The notes under the pieces were generated by a model. It made no database searches. It saw only the letters and a program-made list of their open reading frames with translations, and had not been told where the DNA came from. Source: a bacterium (GTDB lineage Bacteria > Muiribacteriota > Ozemobacteria > Ozemobacterales > Ozemobacteraceae). From it: a DNA stretch of 5,800 nt. The translations under genes were made by a program, and so were the position numbers. Position 1 is the stretch's first letter, and each line of letters opens with the position of its first letter. Of this stretch, positions 1-5,783 are shown one piece after another. The stretch lies in the NCBI GenBank assembly GCA_016192885.1, contig JACPTH010000333.1:1-5800 (forward strand), in the 5' to 3' direction.

Positions 1-300
1 CGGTTTTCGAAATGGAACCGACTCGACAATTACATGAAACCGTTTAATCGCCTTTTTGGTCAATTTTCCTTTTATTCGGCACCGGTCTTTTTTGGAAATT
101 ACTCCATGAGATTTGCCTATTTTCCAAGTTCCCCCATCTGTACAAGAGAATTGAATCTCGTCGGGGTATTCGGCTACTTTAATTCTAACGTTGGGAATGG
201 AACCCTCGACTACATGGGCAGTTAGGAAAGAAAAATTAAGCATGGCAACGAAAAGAAATAGGTTATGCGGGTTTCCGAAAAGCGAATTTTTATTGGTCAT
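1..300 (-). CDS. Partial secreted protein, possibly SpoIID/LytB-like (5' end only)
   Basis: This reading frame starts at the tail of murQ and stays open to the left edge, so only the first 100 residues are visible. An in-frame TAA at 318-316 limits the start to one of three consecutive ATG codons at 306, 303 and 300; I used the last. The N-terminus has a hydrophobic stretch (about residues 14-31, LFLFVAML...) that fits a signal peptide or membrane anchor. After it comes a beta-rich segment with IPNVRIKVAE, a FSC...GTWKIG stretch and KRFHVIVESVPF. That pattern is like the N-terminal part of SpoIID/LytB proteins, which cut or activate cutting of peptidoglycan glycan strands. The diagnostic SpoIID core lies outside the window, so the family call rests on resemblance and on the murQ neighbourhood. 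It overlaps murQ by 11 bases and is probably translated by coupling. It could instead be another envelope protein. Confidence 0.55.
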   Translation of the reverse strand, partial: MTNKNSLFGNPHNLFLFVAMLNFSFLTAHVVEGSIPNVRIKVAEYPDEIQFSCTDGGTWKIGKSHGVISKKDRCRIKGKLTKKAIKRFHVIVESVPFRKP

Positions 301-1225
301 CATCATCTTCTTCTTTTAACGCCTTATATAGAATACCTTGGGACTTTAAAATGGCTTCGCGAGCCTCTTTTGGGGAGCCGCCTTTTTTTGCAAGGTAAAT
401 CGCGGTTTTTACTTCTCCATCAGCTTCTAAAAGATGCACTTCAGCTTCGTAATTGGGGATTCCGCCGCCATCCATGACAATTTGTAGAGCGCGTTTCTTG
501 AGTTTTTCGTTTGTCGGCATAAGGTCAACCATCAGGTTTTGGTATACCTTACCAAGTCGAATCATGGAAATAGATGAAAGCATGTTTAAAACCATTTTGC
601 AAGCTGTTCCACATTTCAGTCGGGTTGACCCGGTAATGACTTCAGGCCCGACGACTGGATTAATCAACACATCAACTTTGGGAAAATTGCCGTAAGGATT
701 GCAGGTTAGAAGAACGGTACGGCAACCCATTCTGGAGGAATAAGCGAGGGCTTCCCGAACATAAACGGTTAACCCTGAGGCGGAAATTCCCACGAGGACA
801 TCGGGAGGAGTTAACTCCGCTGATTTTAGATCATTGATAGCTTGGTTTCCGTCATCCTCGGCCCCTTCAACCGCTTGGGTAATCGCTTGGGCTCCTCCGG
901 CAATAAGAGCCACTACGACCCCTTGTTTTACTCCAAAGGTGGGCGGGCATTCCGAAGCATCTAAGACTCCCAAGCGACCGGAGGTTCCGGCGCCGATATA
1001 CAAAAGGCGACCACCTCTTCGAAGCCCTGCCACGATAATCTCGATCGCATGGGCTATATCATCGCCTACCGCTTCAACAGCGTCAAAAACGGACCGGTCT
1101 TCGCGACTGAAAACTCGAACAACCTCGCGCGTTGGAAGGCGATCAATGGCTACGGTACGGGGATTACGCTTTTCGGTTAAAGCTCCGGAGGTTTCTAATT
1201 TTTTGGAAGTTTCATTCGTTGACAT
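290..1225 (-). CDS. murQ: N-acetylmuramic acid 6-phosphate etherase
   Basis: MurQ is a cytoplasmic SIS-fold enzyme that cleaves the lactyl ether of MurNAc-6-phosphate, giving GlcNAc-6-phosphate and D-lactate in cell-wall recycling. The 311 residues match the usual length of about 300. The SIS domain spans roughly residues 60-235. It includes GAGTSGRLGVLDASECPPTFG at 78-98, EGAEDD at 120-125, ITGSTRLK at 197-204, KMVLNMLS at 210-217 and GKVYQNLMVD..TNEKL at 225-242. Glu92 and Glu123 are 31 residues apart, as are the catalytic Glu83 and Glu114 of the E. coli enzyme. The C-terminal part (about 258-305) fits the family's helical tail. I chose ATG at 1225 because GGTGA (1235-1231) lies five bases upstream; a TTG at 1237 and a GTG at 1234 are possible but lack such a site. 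It overlaps the kinase by 14 bases. The usual GIAASGRTPYV motif reads GISASGLTVYV (146-156), and the C-terminus is strongly acidic (EEDDDDQ). Confidence 0.96.
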   Translation of the reverse strand: MSTNETSKKLETSGALTEKRNPRTVAIDRLPTREVVRVFSREDRSVFDAVEAVGDDIAHAIEIIVAGLRRGGRLLYIGAGTSGRLGVLDASECPPTFGVKQGVVVALIAGGAQAITQAVEGAEDDGNQAINDLKSAELTPPDVLVGISASGLTVYVREALAYSSRMGCRTVLLTCNPYGNFPKVDVLINPVVGPEVITGSTRLKCGTACKMVLNMLSSISMIRLGKVYQNLMVDLMPTNEKLKKRALQIVMDGGGIPNYEAEVHLLEADGEVKTAIYLAKKGGSPKEAREAILKSQGILYKALKEEDDDDQ

Positions 1226-2207
1226 TAATTTCACCAATTTGTTCGAGGGTTGTAATGTCGGAAATGGCGAAAGGAACCTCGGGTTCTAAAGACAATTGAT
1301 AACATATGAAAGGGCCCCATTCAACTTTAAACTTTGGAAGTTGCCGAAAAAATTTTCCGGAAAACATTCGTTTCAAAATTTTTTCACTTAATCGGGGTAA
1401 TTGAAGCTTGCTTTCCCAAAGGCCGCCAATTCCGCACCAGGGAACCGGGGGATGAAAATTAAGGGAATCCGCGATGTTATTCATTTGCCCTCCCCAAAGT
1501 TTGAGGGAGTTTTCCACCTTACCATTTGCCCACTTATTTCTGACCTCAAATGCCTCAATGAAAATAGGGGCGAAGCTTCCCAATGTTTTTTGCGTTTCTT
1601 TCGAAGCATAAATTTTCTCTAAAATTCCTTCCCGGCTTGGTTTAATTTCGGGGTGTTTCTTCATAAATAATTCATGAAATTGAATATGGTTTTTTTCGCC
1701 GTCTAGGAATGCAAGAGTTCCTTGAAGCGCCCATTGTCCCAGCAAAGCTCCAGAAGGAAACTCATCGAGCAAAAAGCCCCATCCCCCTGCGCGGGTTTCA
1801 TTATTTTTTGCGCGCCCGAAAATTACGGACCCAGTGCCGTTAATGCTTACAATTCCATCGTTTCCACCGAAGGCGGAACCCCAATTTCCCTCGAAGTCAG
1901 GGAAAACATGCACTTTGGAAGCATTCGATCGTGAAAGTTTCAAGATGGAATAAGACCGCCTGCGATCGCGTTCTTTTCGAATTCCCGCTCCGCCGATACA
2001 CCAAACGCTCGCCCTTCCGCAAAAATTCTTTTCAAGTATTTCAGAGAGAGCATGAAAAAGATTTTTTAGATTTTTTGCGGCGATAGAACGAAGATTAGAT
2101 GATTCGGCTTTAAACCCGAGATAGATTCCGGCCTCAACATCAACGGCTATTCCGCGGGTTTTGGTTCCGCCAATATCAAGCGAAACAATGATCGGGTTTT
2201 TCCTCAT
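1212..2207 (-). CDS. BadF/BadG-family amino-sugar kinase, MurK/GlcNAc-kinase-like
   Basis: This is an ASKHA-fold ATP-dependent kinase of the BadF/BadG/BcrA/BcrD family, which includes N-acetylglucosamine kinase. Three family motifs are visible in its 331 residues: phosphate-1 DIGGTKT (11-17), phosphate-2 GIVSINGTGSVIFG (118-131), and GGWGFLLDEFPSGALLG (141-157), equivalent to the GGWG..LGDEGSG..LG signature of GlcNAc kinases. A later GIGGLWES (259-266) fits the adenosine-binding glycine turn. Length is typical for the family. The ATG at 2207 overlaps the permease stop in a 4-base ATGA; the frame is open further upstream to 2612, but that part is only a shadow of the permease gene and the domain begins directly after this ATG. 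Between an importer and murQ, the likely role is 6-phosphorylation of MurNAc, as described for MurK of Clostridium acetobutylicum, which acts on MurNAc and GlcNAc. The substrate is inferred; GlcNAc, glucosamine or another sugar are alternatives. Confidence 0.88.
   Translation of the reverse strand: MRKNPIIVSLDIGGTKTRGIAVDVEAGIYLGFKAESSNLRSIAAKNLKNLFHALSEILEKNFCGRASVWCIGGAGIRKERDRRRSYSILKLSRSNASKVHVFPDFEGNWGSAFGGNDGIVSINGTGSVIFGRAKNNETRAGGWGFLLDEFPSGALLGQWALQGTLAFLDGEKNHIQFHELFMKKHPEIKPSREGILEKIYASKETQKTLGSFAPIFIEAFEVRNKWANGKVENSLKLWGGQMNNIADSLNFHPPVPWCGIGGLWESKLQLPRLSEKILKRMFSGKFFRQLPKFKVEWGPFICYQLSLEPEVPFAISDITTLEQIGEINVNE
1226..1235 (-). promoter_or_regulatory. Ribosome binding site for murQ
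   Basis: GGTGA at 1235-1231 on the minus strand, five bases before ATG 1225, lies inside the kinase coding sequence. It favours the ATG over the upstream TTG at 1237, which has no purine-rich site in front of it. Confidence 0.55.
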
Positions 2208-3094
2208 TTTATTGCGCCCGATCTCATTCCTTCCATTAGGTGACGGGAAAAGAGGCAAAACACTCCGACCATTGGAATTGCCGCAAGGGACGCCCCGGCC
2301 ATGAGCAAACCATAATCCATAATCTGTTGATCCTGTAAAATGGATAACCCAACCGTCAGCGTATAATTTGAAGAAGAATTTAAAGTCACTAACGGCCAAA
2401 GAAACGCGTTCCATTGAGTCATGAAAATAAAAATACCGGAAGTCGCCAAAATTGGTTTTGACAGCGGAACGTAAATGTCTTTGAATATGCTCCATTCCGA
2501 GGCCCCGTCTATTCTGGCGGCATCTAGAAGTTCCTTGGGGATTGAATCCATGTATTGCCTGATCATATAAATTCCAAACGGCGCCGACAAAAAAGGTAGG
2601 ATTACAGCCCAAAGAGTGTCAATCAAATTCCATTTCGCCATGTATAAAAAAAGCGGAAGCATGACAATTTGTCCCGGAACCATCATGGTTCCTAATACGC
2701 AGAAAAACAAAGGTTCTCTTCCCCGGAACCGGCCTACCGAAAACCCAAATGCGGCAAGGGAATTGAGCAAAATTTGCCCTAGCGTTATTCCTCCGGCGAC
2801 CAGAAAAGAATTCAAAAACCAAACGATGAGTTTATCATTGGCAAGCAGGACTCTGAAATTGGAAATGGAAAACACTCCATATCTTGGAGGTCTTTCAGAG
2901 AGGGCAACCGGGTCGGTAAATGCGCATATCAGCATCCAAACCAATGGGCCCACGGTTAAAACAAGCCCGAAAAGAAGAACAATGACGGAAAGCGCCATTC
3001 CCTTCCGGCTAAATTTTAATGACTTTGCTTCCTTAAAGGGCTTTGGACGTCCAAAAAATATTTTTGATTTGATGCTACGCAAGCTCCAGATCAA
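2204..3094 (-). CDS. Carbohydrate ABC transporter permease, MalG type (CUT1)
   Basis: Inner-membrane subunit of a CUT1-family sugar importer, 296 residues, close to the family norm of 270-300. About six membrane segments are visible: roughly 34-56, 94-117, 128-151, 158-178, 213-234 and 263-283. The cytoplasmic EAA loop that docks the ATPase is present (about 184-214: IPKELLDAARIDGAS, then P210 and P214). Other CUT1 marks are QWNAFLWPL at 227-235 and a C-terminal FSRHLMEGMRSGAIK. The start is TTG at 3094, chosen because AGGAGG lies ten bases upstream (3110-3105) and AAGGA three bases upstream (3102-3098). An in-frame TTG at 3082 and an ATG at 2998 (264 residues, preceded by GGAAGGGA) are alternatives; the ATG would start the protein right at the first membrane segment. 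It overlaps the preceding gene by 20 bases and the kinase by 4. It should pair with the MalF-like half of the fused upstream protein. Confidence 0.95.
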   Translation of the reverse strand: MIWSLRSIKSKIFFGRPKPFKEAKSLKFSRKGMALSVIVLLFGLVLTVGPLVWMLICAFTDPVALSERPPRYGVFSISNFRVLLANDKLIVWFLNSFLVAGGITLGQILLNSLAAFGFSVGRFRGREPLFFCVLGTMMVPGQIVMLPLFLYMAKWNLIDTLWAVILPFLSAPFGIYMIRQYMDSIPKELLDAARIDGASEWSIFKDIYVPLSKPILATSGIFIFMTQWNAFLWPLVTLNSSSNYTLTVGLSILQDQQIMDYGLLMAGASLAAIPMVGVFCLFSRHLMEGMRSGAIK

Positions 3095-5330
3095 CAGTCC
3101 TTAGCCTCCTCTGAAGAAGGGTCACCACCATGATTGCAATAAAAAGCAAAAGAGCCATCGCGGAGGCCGCCCCGAAATCAAAATCGCGAAAAGCGGCGGT
3201 ATAAATTCGATGAACGACGACTTCAGTGGAATCGCCGGGGCCCCCGTCCGTAAGCATCAACACTTGGGCGAAAACCTGCAAAGCGTCGATTGTGCCGGTG
3301 ATCAAAAGAAACATTGTCGTATGTTGCAACGCCGGAACCGTAATGTAAAACCATTTTTGAAACCATGTGGCGCCGTCGATATCCGCCGATTCGTACAGGG
3401 TTTTTGGAATGTTCCCCAACGCCGCCAAATAAATTAAAATTGCGCCACCCGGCGAACGTAGAACTCCGGTGAGAAGTATGGAATAGAAAGCGACTCCCGG
3501 ATCGGTTAACCACCCGATAACCGGAAGATGCAATCCCCGTAGTATGGTATTAAAGAGGCCCACTTCGGAGTTGTACAACCACCTCCAAACCATTGCCGTC
3601 ACAACTACCGAAGCGACGCCTGGCAGGTAGTAAGCCGCCCTAAACCCTCCTTTAAGGCTTTTCGGAAGACCTTGTATAAGGCTCGCAACAATTAATGCCA
3701 CAAGAACGTTAGCGGGAACTACGACGATGGTATATAATCCGGTATTTTTTATCGCGGCCAAGAATTTGGGGTCATGAAGAGCATTTCGGAAATTTTGAAT
3801 GGTAAACCCCCCAACCTCATCTAATCGATAATCCCGAAACGCTAAAACCATCGCGTCCAAAAGAGGATACAAAAGAAAAAGCCCAAGAACCGTTAAAGCC
3901 GGTAACAGAAAAATTAAATGAACCTGGCGCAAGATAATCGCAAAAATGAGAAGGAGGGGAAAAACAGCCAAATACAATTTCCCAATCCAGGAACCCTTTC
4001 TAATGTCCTCCCCGACGGTGCTCTTTGCGCGCGCAATCAAAGAATTAACCCGCTCATGGGAATGCTCCATCGCATCTTTGGCATTTGCGCGATCCAATAA
4101 AATCTTTTGGACTGCTCCTTCAATTTCTTCATCGATTTGGCCCCAGCGCGGATCAGGGATGACCGTGCGGCCTTCTTGAAGAATCTCCCAAGCCCGGGAC
4201 ATATGCCGATTTCCGGAATAAATGTTTCCCGAGCTTTTTCGAGTGGGAAATTGAGTGTAATTTGAAAGCTCCCTTTGATTTTTTGCAGAGGTCAGAAATC
4301 TAGCCAGTCTCATTGCGGCTTTTACCCTGTTTGCATCATCTCGGTGAAAAATGTATAACCCGGAAATTCCTAAAAATGCCGGAGATTTCTTTCCGGAAGG
4401 GGCTGGAAAGTGCATTATCTCAAAATCCATCGGGTACTTTTCAGTTAAAGCTTTGACGCCCCAAAGCCCAAACGCCGCGCATGCAATTCTGTTTTCCCGA
4501 CCGAACCCTGTCCAAATGTCGTTAGATGTTCTTCCCCCGGTGTCGGGGGGAACAAGCCCTTCCCCGATTAACTCTTTAATCCACGAAAGCCCTTTAAGAG
4601 TTTCTTCCGAATCTCCGACAAATTTTAATTCCCGGGTAATCCAATCGCCCCCAAATTGAAAAGCAAAAGGGAAGTTGGCGGTTTCATATTTCTGAAAGTA
4701 CAAACCTAGAGGATAACAGTTGGGTTTGGGGGAATTCATTTTGACATTTCGCAGGGAATCGACAAATTCTTCATTCGTCCAACGCCCGTTTAAGGGTAAA
4801 ATCACGCCCGCGGAAGCGAACATTGCCCGGTTTGCATACAATAATTGCCCACCCAAATACCACGGCCATCCGTACATTTTTTGTCCGACCGTAAAAGCTT
4901 GCTTTGCAGCGGGAAGATAATCTTCCGCATCTCCGGGTTCCATGAAGGAATCGATCGGCTCAATCAAACCTTCTTGAATGAACAAAAGGGGCACTGTCCC
5001 AGGGGCGATATCGGGGAAAGCCCCGCCAAGGGCTGCGATCTTCAACTTCTCGTCCCCTCTATTCCAACTTAATTCGGTGAGTTTTACTTTAATTTGAGGA
5101 TTTTCAATTTGAAAAAGTTTGAGTTGCCTTTTCACCCAGGCGAATCGGTCGATATCATTTCCAGGTTCCAGCCATCTAGGGTATTCCCAAAGTTCAATTT
5201 CGCAGGGGTTGATGTCTCCGTTTGTTCCGGAGGGCTTCCCCAAAGGGTTCCCCAAAGGCTGACCCGATAAATTCGCGGAAACAAAAAAATAGATGAAAAT
5301 GAAAATCAAATGATTTCTTACATTCTTCAC
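3075..5330 (-). CDS. Fused ABC sugar-binding protein and MalF-type permease
   Basis: One uninterrupted 751-residue frame joins two normally separate importer subunits. Residues 1-22 look like a signal peptide (MKNVRNH, then LIFIFIYFFVSAN) without a lipobox cysteine. Residues about 43-440 resemble a family-1 extracellular sugar-binding protein: GGAFPDIAPG (102-111), YGWPWYLGGQLLYANRAMF (153-171), GLWGVKAL (288-295), FLTSAKNQREL (345-355). A hydrophobic segment at about 450-467 tethers this domain. It is followed within a few residues by a six-span CUT1 permease, with first span about 472-496, YYLPGVASVVV (567-577), EAA loop IPKTLYESADIDGAT (641-655) and LTDGGPGDST (693-702). The extra segment keeps topology consistent: binding domain outside, permease N-terminus inside. 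The start is GTG at 5330, the first start after an in-frame TGA at 5354-5352; I see no clear ribosome binding site. It overlaps the MalG-type gene. Operon context suggests MurNAc or a small peptidoglycan sugar as substrate. No ATPase domain is present. Confidence 0.93.
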   Translation of the reverse strand: MKNVRNHLIFIFIYFFVSANLSGQPLGNPLGKPSGTNGDINPCEIELWEYPRWLEPGNDIDRFAWVKRQLKLFQIENPQIKVKLTELSWNRGDEKLKIAALGGAFPDIAPGTVPLLFIQEGLIEPIDSFMEPGDAEDYLPAAKQAFTVGQKMYGWPWYLGGQLLYANRAMFASAGVILPLNGRWTNEEFVDSLRNVKMNSPKPNCYPLGLYFQKYETANFPFAFQFGGDWITRELKFVGDSEETLKGLSWIKELIGEGLVPPDTGGRTSNDIWTGFGRENRIACAAFGLWGVKALTEKYPMDFEIMHFPAPSGKKSPAFLGISGLYIFHRDDANRVKAAMRLARFLTSAKNQRELSNYTQFPTRKSSGNIYSGNRHMSRAWEILQEGRTVIPDPRWGQIDEEIEGAVQKILLDRANAKDAMEHSHERVNSLIARAKSTVGEDIRKGSWIGKLYLAVFPLLLIFAIILRQVHLIFLLPALTVLGLFLLYPLLDAMVLAFRDYRLDEVGGFTIQNFRNALHDPKFLAAIKNTGLYTIVVVPANVLVALIVASLIQGLPKSLKGGFRAAYYLPGVASVVVTAMVWRWLYNSEVGLFNTILRGLHLPVIGWLTDPGVAFYSILLTGVLRSPGGAILIYLAALGNIPKTLYESADIDGATWFQKWFYITVPALQHTTMFLLITGTIDALQVFAQVLMLTDGGPGDSTEVVVHRIYTAAFRDFDFGAASAMALLLFIAIMVVTLLQRRLRTVDLELA
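3095..3110 (-). promoter_or_regulatory. Ribosome binding site for the MalG-type permease
   Basis: On the minus strand, AGGAGG (3110-3105) and AAGGA (3102-3098) lie inside the last codons of the fused gene, ten and three bases before a TTG at 3094. This is the strongest Shine-Dalgarno-like site in the operon and it decides the TTG start. Confidence 0.6.
5236..5258 (-). repeat. Two-copy 12-base tandem repeat encoding PLGx
   Basis: TTCCCCAAAGG occurs at 5236-5246 and again at 5248-5258 (plus strand), a period of 12 bases. It encodes the repeated PLGN/PLGK stretch (residues about 25-32) just after the signal peptide of the fused binding protein. It is probably a flexible linker in the mature N-terminus. 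Confidence 0.75.
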
Positions 5331-5370
5331 TTGTGCCCGCTTGTTAACACTTCAAGAATAGTTGGAAATA

Positions 5371-5400
5371 GGGTCAAAACATTAAATTTTTTTTGAGCCC
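5371..5400. repeat. Imperfect inverted repeat near operon start
   Basis: GGGTCAAAA (5371-5379) pairs with TTTTGAGCCC (5391-5400) across an 11-base AT-rich spacer, with one unpaired base. It sits 41-70 bases upstream of the operon's GTG start. Position suits either a repressor operator or a hairpin in the leader; it is not followed by a T-run terminator for a known gene. The function is inferred only. Confidence 0.45.
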
Positions 5401-5471
5401 TAAAATATCTCGGCAATACTTACAACAAACTTGATCAGCATGAAATGCAATTCGCGGTAATTATTAAAAGC

Positions 5472-5492
5472 ATTTAGCTATCAGCGTTCAGC
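5472..5492. repeat. Three degenerate heptads (ATTTAGC, TATCAGC, GTTCAGC)
   Basis: Three consecutive 7-base units ending in AGC occur in plus-strand order ATTTAGC, TATCAGC, GTTCAGC; on the minus strand they read GCTGAAC, GCTGATA, GCTAAAT. The period is exact and the first unit is the most diverged. It could be a remnant of a dispersed intergenic repeat or a protein-binding array. Confidence 0.4.
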
Positions 5493-5624
5493 CTTTTGTA
5501 AAAAACTTTGGAGGTTTGTTTTCTTCAGAAGTTTCAGCATTTGCGAAATTCTCCCATTTTCTATTTCTCTTTGAACTTTAGATAAAAAAAATGCAAATTC
5601 AATTCTGAGAAATAGTAGGAAACG

Positions 5625-5652
5625 TTGCCGGGAGGCTGTTTATCGGTATAAA
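5625..5652 (+). promoter_or_regulatory. Candidate sigma-70-like promoter for the plus-strand gene
   Basis: TTGCCG (5625-5630) and TATAAA (5647-5652) are 16 bases apart, with four and five matches to the TTGACA and TATAAT consensus. Transcription would begin near 5659, leaving a leader of about 125 bases before the GTG at 5784. Hexamers of this quality arise by chance in AT-rich DNA. Confidence 0.35.
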
Positions 5653-5772
5653 GAGACCGTAGAAAAAGTCCGCTTTCCCGAAAACCGTTCATTTTCTTGG
5701 CGAAAGAATTCTTAAATTTTTGTAACTTTTTCCCTTCATGGAATTAAATTTTTCGAGGAAGTAAAAACTATT

Positions 5773-5778
5773 GGGAGG
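5773..5778 (+). promoter_or_regulatory. Ribosome binding site for the plus-strand gene
   Basis: GGGAGG ends five bases before the GTG at 5784. This strong site is the main evidence that a gene begins at the right edge. It also sits before an ATG at 5782 that is followed at once by TGA, so the GTG is the only sensible start. Confidence 0.55.
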
Positions 5779-5783
5779 AAAAT

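Larger units (their letters stand above)
5331..5783. other. Divergent AT-rich intergenic region, no gene seen
   Basis: This stretch of about 450 bases separates the minus-strand operon from an apparent plus-strand gene. Reading both strands I find only very short frames: an 18-codon minus-strand frame MLKLLKK..KAER in the 5490-5550 area and a plus-strand 8-codon MELNFSRK at 5738-5764. Neither is credible as a gene. Base composition is clearly more AT-rich than in the flanking genes. The operon promoter must lie here, but I could not find a convincing -35/-10 pair for the minus strand; TTTAAT at 5386-5381 could be a -10 without a good -35. The inverted repeat, heptad repeat and plus-strand promoter are listed separately. 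Confidence 0.8.

Noticed and set aside
34..225. A 63-residue plus-strand open frame at the left edge
   Set aside because: It is opposite the minus-strand secreted-protein frame, which continues directly from the operon and has a signal-peptide-like start.
834..1289. A 151-residue plus-strand open frame rich in Ser, Thr, Pro and Ala
   Set aside because: It is antisense to the conserved N-terminal half of murQ and is a shadow of its codon pattern.
2208..2612. A 135-residue N-terminal extension of the kinase frame
   Set aside because: It lies wholly inside the MalG-type permease gene in another frame, has no family resemblance, and the kinase domain begins right after ATG 2207.
2616..3104. A 162-residue plus-strand open frame
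   Set aside because: It is antisense to the permease gene, whose family motifs are unmistakable; the translation resembles no protein I know.
3223..3513. A 96-residue minus-strand frame inside the fusion gene
   Set aside because: It overlaps the conserved EAA loop and C-terminal spans of the fused permease in another frame, with no domain of its own.
5371..5400. A rho-independent terminator reading of the inverted repeat
   Set aside because: No gene ends here on either strand; both flanking genes start away from this region, and the stem is weak and A/T-rich.
5490..5550. A minus-strand 18-codon frame MLKLLKK..KAER
   Set aside because: It is too short, shows no good ribosome binding site at a proper distance, and part of it is made by the heptad repeat.
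5704..5713. The 10-base palindrome AAGAATTCTT
   Set aside because: A perfect short palindrome of A/T-rich bases is expected by chance in this region and has no partner copy nearby.
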